Position numbers and translations under genes: made by a program. Below, in pieces: positions 1 to 11,634 of a stretch of 64,000 nt of DNA. How positions within the stretch are numbered: the stretch's first letter is position 1; every line of letters starts with the position of its first letter. The DNA is from Hymenopellis radicata (taxonomy: Eukaryota > Basidiomycota > Agaricomycetes > Agaricales > Physalacriaceae), in contig JADNRX010000110.1 in the NCBI GenBank assembly GCA_015501595.1, forward strand, positions 62,001 through 126,000. Direction: 5' to 3'. The notes under the pieces were generated by a model. The model saw nothing but the letters and a program-made list of their open reading frames with translations, had not been told where the DNA came from and did not search any database.

Positions 1-586
1 CAGTTTAGCGCGGTCGCGTTGAAATGAGAGTTGAGGGGTAAACGCATCCTTATTTGACATTGTTTACCACGCTCAACAGATCATCGATGATCATCACTCG
101 TCTGTCTCGCACCACTACGAGGCCATGCCATCCAGCTCCAGATCTCTATCTGGGGCCTTCTTACTTCGATATTTCCTTTTCCTTCTCTCTCTTTTTCAAT
201 CCGGATCGCCTATCCGCGGCTTCCAACAGCCGTGGATATCCTCGAATGCGTAAGCTGTCAATTTGACGACGCAGCCTACGTGTAAGCCCCAGAAACGGGG
301 CATCCAAGCTCAGGCTGTCCGAGACGCAGAGCCCGGCGTAAACCCTCCAACGAGGTTGCCAATCTAGAGACGGCCGACGACGCCTGAGCCAGGCAATGGC
401 AGACGCCGGAGATGGCACCGACGGTGGCAGGTTGGGTTGGGCAGGAGACTTTATGCGAAGACATGCCGCAGACGCGACTTCCTGCGTGCAGAGGGATGAG
501 CATGAGCTGGGTGCCGGTCCAATTCGGTACTGATCTCTCAACTCACATCACCTTCACTCACGTTATAATTATATCTCTCAACAACG

Positions 587-883
587 ATACAGATCTTCGT
601 GAAGACTCATACTGGCAGCACCTGATCTTCGCTGGACAGCCGCTCGACGATGGCCACACTCTTTCCGACTACAACATCCAGAAGTCGTCTACCCTTCACC
701 TCATCCTTCGTCTGCGCGATGGTATGCAGATCTTCGTTCAGACGTTGACCGGCAATATCATCACGCTGACGGAAGAGGCGATTATCCTTGAGGGAGAATA
801 GACATGATCGACAATGTGAAGGGGAACGCCCGTCCGACCAGCAGCGCCTCAACTTTGCTAGCAAGCAGCTCGAGGGGGGCCAT
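587..883 (+). pseudogene. Decayed polyubiquitin, copy 1
   Basis: Reading from 587 gives the start of ubiquitin ([10 protein letters not shown]). About 30 codons are then missing, with a frame change, and the reading resumes in another frame as residues 41-76 ([20 protein letters not shown] and onwards through LILRLRDG). A second repeat follows head to tail ([10 protein letters not shown], then a stop), and pieces of it continue in other frames (IDNVK, then DQQRLNFASKQLEGG). The head-to-tail join and the order of pieces identify an old polyubiquitin gene. At least two frame breaks, an internal deletion and many substitutions mean it cannot make ubiquitin. The AG just before ATCTTC resembles the acceptor of the intron usually near the ubiquitin start codon. 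Confidence 0.85.
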
Positions 884-1164
884 TCACATTCCCAGCCACC
901 TCCCCCAGCCACCTCCCTCTCCCCCCATTTCGCATTGATTTCGTCGGTGGTATGCGGATTGCTCTCTTGAGCATTCTGCGCTGCACCGATATCTCAACCA
1001 ACTCTCCACAAAGCACTGTGCTCCGCTCGGGTCTCTTAGCGATTGCACGCTCAGCATTAATAGGTATTATTGTATAGTATATACGTCCGGCTGGATGTGT
1101 GCGTGCGCCATAATTTGACGCGCCTCCTGCACTCAAGTACTCACCAGGCAGCGCGATTTTTTGA

Positions 1165-1380
1165 GGGACTTTAAAAAAAAAAAAAAAAAAAAAATATGGG
1201 AGGGGCGAGGGTGGGGATTCGAACTCTCGCTCGCTCGGGCGAGATGACCGAGGCGTCCGAGTCACGTGCCTCAAATTGGTCGCTTCGGTCAAAATCGGCT
1301 TCAAATCGGTCGCTCGGGAAAAATTGGTCAAATCGGTCGTGTGGCTGTGCTGCCTCGACATGACGATAGTCCCCCAAGTG
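1165..1380 (-). other. B-box-like sequence with adjacent homopolymer, SINE candidate, copy 1
   Basis: On the minus strand the segment holds GAGTTCGAATCCCC, close to the pol III B box (GGTTCGANTCC), followed by C-rich sequence and a run of about 22 T. Upstream of the B box are imperfect tandem motifs of the type GACCGATTTGA/GACCAATTT. No convincing A box or tRNA cloverleaf could be drawn. It may be a tRNA-derived SINE fragment or a chance match. The same segment lies at 4866-5081. Confidence 0.3.
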
Positions 1381-1381
1381 G

Positions 1382-3704
1382 AAAATTGGTCATATCGAGG
1401 CACCCGTGATGCCCTCTGGTGCTATTTTTGAACCGAGGCAAATCCAAATCCGGACGCCAAACCTACCGAGGCAGATTCTATTTTGGGACCACCGCCTCCT
1501 CATCAAGCCATCTTATTACCTCCTTTGCCGAGTCCATCACTCAGAAGATGTTCCTGTTCTCTGATGCTTATATCGCGCTGCTAAGAACACCGGAGGACGT
1601 CATCAACGCCATGCTTGCGGGGGATGTTTGCGAGTTCTTGAATCGGGTGTGTGTGCCTTCACGCGTCTCGCGGGTCTGGGACGCCGTCCAAGTTCTTGAT
1701 GTTCCTCAGCTCCAATAACATCCTGTCAAATATGAGCACCCTGTTCAGCATGCGGATTTGGACACCGTTGACGCGGTCTCCCAAGAACTACTTACGCGGG
1801 GAAGAGACCTTAGCATTGTGGAAACTCGAGGCATCTCCGGTGTAGAGGACTACTATTCGCGATTGGTGACAACGGAACACCGTGCTGAGCGCTGACGTGC
1901 AGGCCATTTGTGTAATCCTCATCGGCCGACTGGAACCAATGTGAAAAGCGACCCGCAGAAGAGAGGCTCCTAGGCATCTATCTCCTGATTCCTAATGTGT
2001 GTTTGAATAGAAATCTTTCTCATTCACCTTCTTCACAGCGTCAAATTCTCATGGACTGGCCGCTCCCAACGCAAAGGAGCTTCAATCATGGAAAATGAAA
2101 CTCGATCCCACTCGTTTGGCGCATCATCACGACACTCGCTGGATCTACAGTATTACTACTATCTCGCGGTCTCTGGGTTTTTACTTGCTTTAGATTCCTT
2201 AATTTACCATCTTGCTTTTCTGAATCTTTGTTGCATAACACTCTATCCTATCGCTACATAGTACTGCTCCGTCATTCCTTGTTGTCTGACTTATTCACGT
2301 ACCTATTATCATGACCCACATTTAGGACTGTGAATGTAACACTGCATTGGTTGAACGTTAACCTCTCATCCCAACGCTCCATGTGCTCAAAATACGTCGG
2401 CCGGGTAGCAGCAAAGAACTCTATCGGCGCCTACCCATGGCGAAGACGCGTCACACCTTGGTCGTAGCCATAATCGTGAAGTTGCTCTGGAACTTCAGAT
2501 CAGATTATGTACCACTCTCAAAATCGACGGTGGTGGAGAGAAAGACCTTCTCCCGAAGCTATCGAGGGCCAATAAAAGCCGATCGCCAGACTTGCAGGTG
2601 TACACCTGAGAAGTCGTGGGTGAGAAAGCGTTAGATGGTGGACATTGACAATAGCTGGCGGGAGAGGGGAGCCAATGAAGGAATAGTCTGGTGTTAGTGA
2701 GTGATAGAACACTTCATCAGAGGAGACATGTTGCGAGTACAATGGTCGATCAAGATCCGTCGTCAGGTTCCGCAGACACTGAACCAGAAAAAGGGACGGG
2801 TGATAGGGTGGACGAGAATCGATGCAGCGACATACCGCCCAACGGTGACAGAAAGTGATGGTCAGAGACCTATATTATTGTAGAACTAGGTATCACATAT
2901 GTCTCTGCATCGTGTATTGAGCCAAGGTATTGGATGTACTGCTGTTCACTAGACAAACGGTGGCGTCAAATCCGGCAGTCGGAAATACCGAGCTTAGTAT
3001 AAACCGTTTGCTGTCTGGGCGGTTTAGAGAGCGCGATGAGCGTTCGGGTACAATCCGCGTCGATAGTGGCGTCAACTCGCGTCAACTGCATCCAGCTTCG
3101 GTGCCATACACTTGTACTGAGGATGGGTGCCAGTGGACCAGTTGGCGGGAATAGGCCCAACTTGAAGCTGCAAATGCCATTTAGAATTAGTGAAAGAGAG
3201 GAAACAAGAGAAATTGAACTCACGAGAATAATAAGACAATAAGAGAGGAGGGACTGATAGACGCGGCGTGACAGATACATCAATACGCCGCATCGACCGA
3301 GGATGAGAGAGAATACCAGCCTGATAGGTACAGTGACCGCGGCGACGAACGCGGATGGGAAACGATGATGAGGGCGTATGATATATGAACAACGACGACG
3401 GCTGCAGGAGTTGGACCTCGCGCGGATGAATGGAAGCTGTCAATAGCAGTTACTAAGAAAAGAAAGAGTAATAGAAGAAAAAGATCTCACAGAGAGCAGG
3501 GCATGGTGACAGCGTGTGCGCATATCCAAGGCGGCAGCACGGCCGTAAATCCAATACAAGCAAGGTGAAGCACAGACAGTAATCGGTTGAAACATGAGCG
3601 CGATCAATCGACGGGACGGCGGTTGATGAGCGGCGCTCCAGCGGACCAGACATCGTGGAGGATGAGAGAGAGATCTTCCCACGATGAGCACGCAGACGAC
3701 ACAG
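1382..3704. other. Spacer between the direct repeats, no gene recognised
   Basis: Longest frames are about 100-125 codons, overlap one another on both strands, and show no recognisable motif. The minus-strand stretch 2966-3443 has one intron-like GTGAGT...TTTGCAG pair and a hydrophobic stretch, which could be a relic of a membrane protein, but nothing decides it. Confidence 0.5.
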
Positions 3705-4287
3705 TTAGCGCGGTCGCGTTGAAATGAGAGTTGAGGGGTAAACGCATCCTTATTTGACATTGTTTACCACGCTCAACAGATCATCGATGATCATCACTCG
3801 TCTGTCTCGCACCACTACGAGGCCATGCCATCCAGCTCCAGATCTCTATCTGGGGCCTTCTTACTTCGATATTTCCTTTTCCTTCTCTCTCTTTTTCGAT
3901 CCGGATCGCCTATCCGCGGCTTCCAACAGCCGTGGATATCCTCGAATGCGTAAGCTGTCAATTTGACGACGCAGCCTACGTGTAAGCCCCCAGAAACGGG
4001 GCATCCAAGCTCAGGCTGTCCGAGACGCAGAGCCCGGCGTAAACCCTCCAACGAGGTTGCCAATCTAGAGACGGCCGACGACGCCTGAGCCAGGCAATGG
4101 CAGACGCCGGAGATGGCACCGACGGTGGCAGGTTGGGTTGGGCAGGAGACTTTATGCGAAGACATGCCGCAGACGCGACTTCCTGCGTGCAGAGGGATGA
4201 GCATGAGCTGGGTGCCGGTCCAATTCGGTACTGATCTCTCAACTCACATCACCTTCACTCACGTTATAATTATATCTCTCAACAACG

Positions 4288-4584
4288 ATACAGATCTTCG
4301 TGAAGACTCATACTGGCAGCACCTGATCTTCGCTGGACAGCCGCTCGACGATGGCCACACTCTTTCCGACTACAACATCCAGAAGTCGTCTACCCTTCAC
4401 CTCATCCTTCGTCTGCGCGATGGTATGCAGATCTTCGTTCAGACGTTGACCGGCAATATCATCACGCTGACGGAAGAGGCGATTATCCTTGAGGGAGAAT
4501 AGACATGATCGACAATGTGAAGGGGAACGCCCGTCCGACCAGCAGCGCCTCAACTTTGCTAGCAAGCAGCTCGAGGGGGGCCAT
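4288..4584 (+). pseudogene. Decayed polyubiquitin, copy 2
   Basis: Same lesions as the copy at 587-883: internal deletion of the first repeat, stop inside the second, frame change before the DQQRL segment. Shared damage shows the gene died before the 1.38-kb block was duplicated. A 129-codon open frame crosses the relic (4113-4502), but its first half is not ubiquitin-like and it is not expected to be functional. Confidence 0.85.
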
Positions 4585-4865
4585 TCACATTCCCAGCCAC
4601 CTCCCCCAGCCACCTCCCTCTCCCCCATTTCGCATTGATTTCGTCGGTGGTATGCGGATTGCTCTCTTGAGCATTCTGCGCTGCACCGATATCTCAACCA
4701 ACTCTCCACAAAGCACTGTGCTCCGCTCGGGTCTCTTAGCGATTGCACGCTCAGCATTAATAGGTATTATTGTATAGTATATACGTCCGGCTGGATGTGT
4801 GCGTGCGCCATAATTTGACGCGCCTCCTGCACTCAAGTACTCACCAGGCAGCGCGATTTTTTGAG

Positions 4866-5081
4866 GGACTTTAAAAAAAAAAAAAAAAAAAAAAATATGG
4901 GAGGGGCGAGGGTGGGGATTCGAACTCTCGCTCGCTCGGGCGAGATGACCGAGGCGTCCGAGTCACGTGCCTCAAATTGGTCGCTTCGGTCAAAATCGGC
5001 TTCAAATCGGTCGCTCGGGAAAAATTGGTCAAATCGGTCGTGTGGCTGTGCTGCCTCGACATGACGATAGTCCCCCAAGTG
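4866..5081 (-). other. B-box-like sequence with adjacent homopolymer, SINE candidate, copy 2
   Basis: Duplicate of the segment at 1165-1380, differing by one base in the length of the homopolymer. Confidence 0.3.
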
Positions 5082-5082
5082 G

Positions 5083-5728
5083 TTTCCAAGTTGTTGACCG
5101 TGTACTTAATCGCCGAAGCTATAGCACACCCGTAATTCGCGAGCGCAGCAAAAGCTTTAATTAGTCGCCTTTCCGCGACCGTCAAACACGAACACGCATG
5201 TCTCGTCGTTGATCCACTTCAGCCTGAGAGTGTCCTCGTACCGCTCCCTAGTTTCGACATGCCGTTTTCTGCGACTACATGTCCTTACGACGTTCCAACC
5301 CCACGCTCGCCGACTCATGAGGTTAGTGCTCAAGGGTTGCGAAGATCCCCGATCGGGGAAAGTACGCCACACTCCGCCGACTCTGGCTGCTGTATGTGTA
5401 TCACATGCATTGCACGAACAGCATGCGCGCGCGTCGCTGGATCTGGGCTCTAGCCGAAAGGAATCAAGGATACGTACTTGGCACGAGTCCGGCGATGGCC
5501 TTGGGGCGAGCCTTTGAGTTAGCAGGAAGAGAACCTACCCCAGCAAGAGAATGCGAAACTGTAGCCGTCTTTATCGAAGAACCGCTCTTGAAAATTTTGT
5601 AGTAGTAGTATTATTCAATTTATATGTACTATTCAATAAATAACTAATAAGTATTAGTAGATTAAGTGCGTTTGACAGCGTCAGAACATGCAGGAATCAA
5701 TTTCAGAGCAAGAGAAGACGTCCATACG
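5083..5728. other. Intergenic, nothing recognised
   Basis: AT-rich at 5600-5660, just past the 3' end of the minus-strand TmpA-like gene, consistent with its 3' untranslated region. Small frames at 5209-5602 have no recognisable content. Confidence 0.5.
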
Positions 5729-7513
5729 TTATGAATCCCAAATCGCGCCAAAGGCAGGAATGCCACGGCTCATCATGCCGTAGACGACTTTCTTCGTCAA
5801 GGGCTCGTTAGAGATGATGACAACAGCTTCAGCGTCAAAGTCCTTGACCATCTTATAGGTAAGTTTGACCATGTCAGGACGACCATGGACGCGCGTATCT
5901 GGAGAGACATATATCAGAAGACAGTCGAACATGGGAATCATCATGCTCACCGTAGATGCACGCGTCGGGGTCAGCTTCCTTCACGGCATCGACAAGATCA
6001 GCTCCAAATGTCTTCAAAATGTTCGCGCCGGTCCACAACAGACGAGCAGGTTGGCGCTTTTCGAAGAGACACGGCGCGATAGGTCCAATCCCGCTTCCCG
6101 TCGCGACAAAGAGGACACGGCGGAACATGATGTTGACCCGCAGAACACCCGCCACAGGTGTGCCTCTGAAGTAGATCTCTTTCGGCGGGTTGCGGATGAG
6201 CTCTTTGGTCCAATCGCCAGCCTGAGAAACGACGAGGGAGAACTCGTCAGTCCCCGGGACCGGCACGTTAGCGAATGCGTGCCATTCGTTAAGAGGGTCC
6301 AGCGAGACGCGACTGAACGATCCAGGCACCGGACGTGGGTGGAATCCGAACACTAGAGCCCGTGAGTACAGTCCTGCAGGATAGTAGGATGTAGCAACGT
6401 ACCTTTATAATTGACGAACAGGCGAACGGCGTGATCAGACAAAACCACCGCGCGAACAGGGACTTTCCGCAGACGAGCCCACGGCAGAATGAGCGAACCT
6501 GGGGGCGCGTTAGTTGGTGCGTAGATGAGACCATGAAGCGTCCTGACCTGTGATGATGAACATAAGCCACATGGGGGCAGAGTGGACAAGCGCGTATCCC
6601 AAAGACGCGTCGCCCTTCCAGTCGTTGGTGAGTGAAATGACCTGCGCCCATACAAGGGCGGTGGCGGTCCAGCCCATGAATCTGTGAACGCGTTCAAACG
6701 TATCGTGGCTTTTCGAACGGAGGGCGGGGACAGCGAAGACGATGATCCCCACTAGGAACATGAGGATGATCCAAGTGATTTCGACTGTGGCGACCGATAT
6801 CTGTAACAAGGTGGTATGAGGACCTATGAGAGTAAATAATAGTTGCTGTTGAACGTACCTCTCCACCTCGTGCCAGCTCCCTAGTTCCTTGTCCAGCCAG
6901 AACACCGAGCCACAGCGTTGCAGAAACCGCTGCACCTGAATGGATGCCGCCAAGATGATAAACTCTTGCCATCAACAAACGGAACCAGAGTGGCCATCTG
7001 GAAACGCATGGGTCAGACAGATAGGGCATGCAACAACATCAAGGACTCACGAAGGGGAACGGAGGTGAAGACGAAGAAGAAAGCATTGACGACGTAATCC
7101 TGTCGCATCATAATGGCGACAAAGATGTTGGCCACCGCGATCAATCCCAGTCTCTGGGAATTGACGCCATACACCAACAGAGCGATCAAAATCGCCATGT
7201 TGGTTATTAAAACGACCCCGAAGAGTCTGTCATAAATCGTAAAGACGAGGTGGCGGAGGTCTCGCATGACCTTTCCCTGCGCCTTGTCCGGGATGTCCTC
7301 TTCGAGATAGCCATCCCAAGGCAGCTTTTCGAGAACAATGCTGGTCTCCGATTTGACCGGCGGCGTCCCAACGATGGTGTCAACCGACGTCTTAGACCAT
7401 GATGGAGACTCCGGATTGTAAGGTCGGTAGACAAGAGGAGGGATGGTGAAAGTCTCCTCCGAATTGGAAGGATGGTAGAAAACGGGAGGGTTCCAGGAGG
7501 CGGGTGTGCTCAT
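5729..7513 (-). CDS. TmpA-like transmembrane flavin/NAD oxidoreductase
   Basis: Six exons: 7513-7051, 6997-6859, 6800-6548, 6498-6403, 6352-5951 and 5898-5729, about 507 aa. The N-terminal 80 residues look cytosolic. Membrane segments follow (LFGVVLITNMAILIALLVYG; HLGGIHSGAAVSATLWLGVL; ITWIILMFLVGIIVFAVPAL; SLGYALVHSAPMWLMFIITG), then a soluble oxidoreductase part with a nucleotide-binding loop (LFVATGSGIGPIAPCLF). The C terminus, RGIPAFGAIWDS, is the ending I associate with the fungal TmpA-type family, which resembles ferric reductases and is linked to conidiation signalling in Aspergillus. The GGIHSG histidine region and these helices could hold haem; that is inference. The last four introns have good GT/AG signals and keep frame. 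The first junction (GTGAGT at 7050, CAG at 6998) is one base short of frame, so there is a 1-nt lesion or error there. Substrate unknown. Confidence 0.8.
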
Positions 7514-8565
7514 CTTGAAGCTGAAGTTGGAAAGAAGTGGGTATGAAGAACCTGAGCTGGGATGAATAATGATGTAGTATCGAACATGGAGCTGCTTTAT
7601 AACGGTCGCGCCCGTCTAAAGATGGAGAGGCAGACGTGCAGTGTACGCCCCGGTTCTGTATTGAGTTTGACACGTCGAGGCGTCCAAAACGCTCGAAGCA
7701 CGACTGCAGTCCTCATCGATCCAGTCGAGTCGCGTTTGAATCGCCTTCAATGAATCGCGTTCCTATGACACCTATGCAAATCTGCTTAGCATCGAGTATT
7801 CGAATGCACCGCTTCCCGTTGAGATACTGAGACAACGCTGTACATTTTGGCCAGAATAAGTCAAACAATTTAATCCCAAGGTGCCTGTCTGCTGCCCTTC
7901 TGAATTCATATACGGACATAGGCCTGAACAGCCATGATTCAAGAGCCCTGAATTCGACTCAATCTTGGCGCACACTTTCTCCCCTTCGGCGGAGAAACAG
8001 TGGGGATGGTATTAGCACTGACAAACCAAAGGTGACTCAGATGAAATGGTATAGCACCTCTACACTGCCTTGGTTCTGGAGGAGGTACGACGCGAAGGTC
8101 TGGAGCGGGTGCATGTGTATCAACCGCGGTGTCGGAGGCAGGACGATCAGTTTTGGTAACTTTTGTTGCTGTTCACACAGCACACGTGACGCTTTCTTGG
8201 TTTCTTGGAGTCCTGGGACTGAGTTCGATTTTGTCCTGCAGTCTTAGCAGTGAGGCTGAGTACGGCGTCTTTGGGAGGCATCGGGGACGACAGCGGTGGC
8301 ATTGAAAGCGATAGATGCACTCACCATACTGAGCTTGGAAGTGAGACTATGCAAGGTACATAATGCGAAAGGCAGAAAGGACGCACCTTGTAGGCGTTGT
8401 TACCTAGCAGACGTTTCTGCCTCGTCGCTACTCGTCGCCTTACAGTGACAGCAGCACGCTCTCAATCACCGCTGAACTTCCTGCTTGTATTATTGTAATT
8501 GGCCATGGTTTGAAAAAGCAAGAACCGGGGAAACATCATTTTTCTCTACATATAGATACAAGTCA
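7514..8565. other. Intergenic: upstream of the TmpA-like gene, downstream of the permease
   Basis: No coding potential recognised. The sequence just above 7513 should hold the TmpA-like promoter; the part near 8500 is the 3' region of the permease. Frames of 60-75 codons on both strands are unremarkable. Confidence 0.5.
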
Positions 8566-11147
8566 TCACAGAAGCCACTCTACGAAGCGGCCCCATAAGG
8601 TGGTGGGTGGTTTGAAGTTATCTTTCCACCACTGTTCGTCTTCATCGATGGCCTCTAATCCGCCGGTGAGATCCATCTCACTCGCCTTGCGGAGCGAGCT
8701 CTTCTTGAAGATTTTCCATCCGAAATATATAACAAGAGTGAACGCAACGCCAAAGTACGCAGTCCTAACACGGTGATCAGCTGCGAGCCATACAGCCAGA
8801 GAGATGCCGCGCTCACAAAAAGCCTTGTATGTCAAAGTCCCCGTCAATCTTGATGAAAACCGCGAATCCATTCGTCACTGCACACGATCAGTCGAATAGC
8901 ATAGAAGCAGGGGAATTTGAACAAACCTGTGAGCAGCACACACCAGACGAGCGCGAACCAAGGCGTGTAGGGCATCCAGACGCCTTTGAAAGTTAGCACA
9001 TCGCGGGACATGCCTTGCGCCTTCATGCCGGCGTCGAACCGGATCCACGCCAGACACATCCAGAAGTAATTGATCATCGCGGCAACCGACGCCAGGTCAA
9101 TGAACCAGCCGAATACGACTGCGGTGCCCTGGTTGACAGCTAACACAGCTTGAGTACCAAAGACAATTAGCAAGTCAAGCGGCGCTACGCACTCATATAT
9201 GACAGGGAGCAGATGGCCAGGACGAAGACTAAGGCGGTTAAGGGCACACCCCGTTTCGTGGTGTATCCCAAGAGTTTGGGAGCATGCCCTTGGCGCGCCA
9301 GAGCGTGTATAGACCGCACGGCGACGAAGATGAACGAGTTTCCGCATGACGTCGCCGAGGTGATGATTACCGCACTGGAGGGCGCGATTAGCTATGTAGA
9401 AGGGAAGACGACGGCGGCTGGAGGCGTACTTGATGATATGAGGGAGCACAGAAATGCCGAGGTGCTGCATGCCAATGACGAAGGGTGATGCGCCCACACC
9501 TATACGTACGTGAAATCAGTATAAGGAACCCAGTGCGTATGGAGGGCATATGTACCAGTTCCATTCGCGATTCCGTCGATGAGGTCCGCGTCGTTGGAGG
9601 CAATCAGTATTCCAACACAGAGAATCCAAGGACGTAGAAGGCTGTCCACAGTCAGCAACATACAAGAGATTCTTGACATGATTGAGGTACCTGCCAATCT
9701 CCAGAAGACACGTCTAGCGGTGGGTCAGCAAAGGTCGCCTTGAGACATCCGATAAGTTGCTCACCGAATGGCTTTTGGTATCGTTTTCCTTGGGTTCTCG
9801 GCCTCACCAGCACACATAGAGACCTATTTCATGTGAGCCGACGACATTCACGGAGTAACACTTGAAATTACATACGAATTCGGGACCTCCGATGGAGAAG
9901 GCTGCAACACGGAAGACACCCCAGAAGCCAAGGAATCGACCGAGAGGACCGTCAACAAGGCTAGAAACAAGTATTGGTGTCGCCCTGGTGTCTTGTTGGT
10001 AGCTACTCACTATTCAACCATCGGGCCAGGCTGATGAATTTAGGTCAAACGAATACGAATGTGGCGATGAGCGACTCACTTCGTTCCAGTATCTGAATCC
10101 AATTCGATCATGATGAGGGTTGCCGCCCAACATTGCGATGAAGGTAAAGATAATAAATCCTATGATCAGGATGACCTTGCCCGAAGCGAAATAGAATTCA
10201 GCCTATGGGCAATGAGAGGTCATTCAGATGCGCTCGGAAAAGACACATACCTCTCCGTAGATCTTCACAGCGAAGGCATTCAAGCAGAAGAATACTACAA
10301 GGCAGAAGGTGACCCAGATTGCCTCAGAAGAATCGGGAAGCCTGGCTGTGTGAGGAACAGAAAATGAAAGAAGAGTAGGCTTACCAGTATTGAAATAGAC
10401 CAGTGACGGCGGCTATGTCGGCACATCCGAAAGCAATGGACGCGTCTGAGGAAGGCTTGTAAGTGCTTGTGGAACGTCCAACCATAGTTGTGACTTACAA
10501 GCATAATTCCAACCACACGCGACGCCAGCTGCGGGGTCGATGAAGCGGTCCGACCAATGGATGAAGCTCCCATTCACCGGCTGCAGGTAGCGTTGAGAAC
10601 AGCAGGGTTGGCAAGACAGATGTACTCACTAGCAGTGTTGCAAGTTCTCCGGAAGCTTGGGCAACTAGACAGGACTAAGTTCGACCGATCCTAGGCATAC
10701 TATACCCACTTACCACACCAGACGATGACACAAAAGATACTATACGCGAGGAAACAAGAAAGAGGACCTCCCATGACCAAGGCTCTGCCAGAGCCGACTA
10801 CATGAGAGAAGACAAACTTAGGCCAGTTTTCGCATATACCACGCGAATCGCCACATACTGAATAAACCACTAGAATCGTGGTTATTACAATATCCCATGA
10901 CGATTAATGGGACCACTTACGTTCCAATAACACCGCCGATAGATCTATACAAGCGTATTGCCATATAAATTTGTGTTCTATCTTGAAGACGGTTGGGGAC
11001 TCACATCAACTGTATATGCCGCGACTTGAGCCCCCGGGTGGTCTGCATCCTTGCCGTATGCGATTCATTGTCGCTGGAGACAGAGATGTCCACGACATCC
11101 AACTCGGACTTGGAGACCTTGCTTTCGACGTCGTCTGCAGGGGGCAT
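8566..11147 (-). CDS. Amino-acid permease, yeast amino-acid transporter (AAT/YAT) family
   Basis: Nineteen exons trace a full-length permease of about 550 aa. The N terminus starts MPPADDVES (ATG at 11147). The first helix is built from three exons and reads IQLISIGGVIGTGLFIGSGR, matching the family signature of the substrate-binding helix. Later landmarks are KIYGEAEFYFAS, the exofacial-loop motif PGPMVEYL, GPEFVSMCAGEAENPRKTIP, RSIHALARQGHAPKLLGYTT, TVNQGTAVVFGWFIDLASVA and a C-terminal EMDLTGGLEAIDED tail. It should import amino acids with protons at the plasma membrane; specificity cannot be read. All junctions keep frame except inside exon 14 near 9626, where one base is missing between FYVLG and ILCVGILIASND. 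The gene diverges from the FAD oxidoreductase at 11635. Confidence 0.88.
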
Positions 11148-11634
11148 GTCTGGAAATGGGGGGGTCTGCGAACACGGCCCGTCCAGGCTTGTTATCCCAT
11201 ATATGTAAGAGACGCTATCTCATGATGTATTTGAAAACGGTGACGGAAAGACAACGGAAAGATAGGAAGTAAATCTTTTAGAAGTTGGGCGTTTTCTGAA
11301 AAGAGGCGGCGCTCGCACCGATTGCCGATCTGCCGAGGCGAATGCCATATTCAGCAATTGCAAGTACGACCAAATCAAATGCTACTTATCTGCTGATAAC
11401 CTCGTCGTCGATGATAAGCTAACAACACACGGGCGTTACTCGCACGCGGCAATATAACTGCCTCTCATCCGGCTCTTCGACCTAATCTTGGGGTTCAGGT
11501 GATATCTATATCTCTGTTATACGGGCCTCCACTTGCCGTGCTTGAACGTTTATTCTGCCGTTTCAAACCACCGCGACTGGATATAACTTAAGCTTTCTCA
11601 ACTTGGGCGCCATATCTCACTGCCAAACACCATC
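11148..11634. promoter_or_regulatory. Shared divergent promoter region, permease / FAD oxidoreductase
   Basis: The 487 bp between the two start codons must hold both promoters. On the plus side a TATA-like ATATAACTTAAG lies about 50 bp before the ATG at 11635, followed by a pyrimidine-rich tract (GCTTTCTCAACTT), a common start-site context in fungi. No specific regulator site was recognised. The arrangement suggests co-regulation of amino-acid uptake and oxidation. Confidence 0.45.

Larger units (their letters stand above)
5..1381. repeat. 1.38-kb direct repeat, copy 1
   Basis: This block recurs at 3705-5082 with only a few differences: one C/C-run indel near 290, one near 930, one A in the poly(A) run near 1190, and a substitution near 198. 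Identity is above 99% by eye. The right edge is sharp (after the sequence ending cccccaagtgg). The left edge is at the window start, and the first bases still look homologous apart from a T indel, so the duplicated unit may extend outside the window. Nearly all differences sit in homopolymers, so they could be sequencing noise. Either a very recent duplication or an assembly duplication. Confidence 0.9.
3705..5082. repeat. 1.38-kb direct repeat, copy 2
   Basis: Second copy of the block at 5-1381, same orientation, with 2.3 kb of single-copy sequence between them. After its right edge the sequence is unrelated to that following copy 1. It carries the same broken ubiquitin reading frames and the same poly(A)/B-box segment. 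Confidence 0.9.

Noticed and set aside
161..541. 126-codon minus-strand frame in the duplicated block
   Set aside because: No motif, overlaps the ubiquitin relic region, and the equivalent frame in copy 2 is broken by a one-base indel.
2966..3443. Possible membrane protein exon pair with an intron
   Set aside because: One intron-like pair and a hydrophobic stretch are not enough; no conserved motif or continuous frame.
9392..9429. Short intron in the permease ending at CATAG
   Set aside because: Breaks the frame; the acceptor CCTCCAG at 9375 gives a frame-keeping 55-nt intron and the expected AVIITSA sequence.
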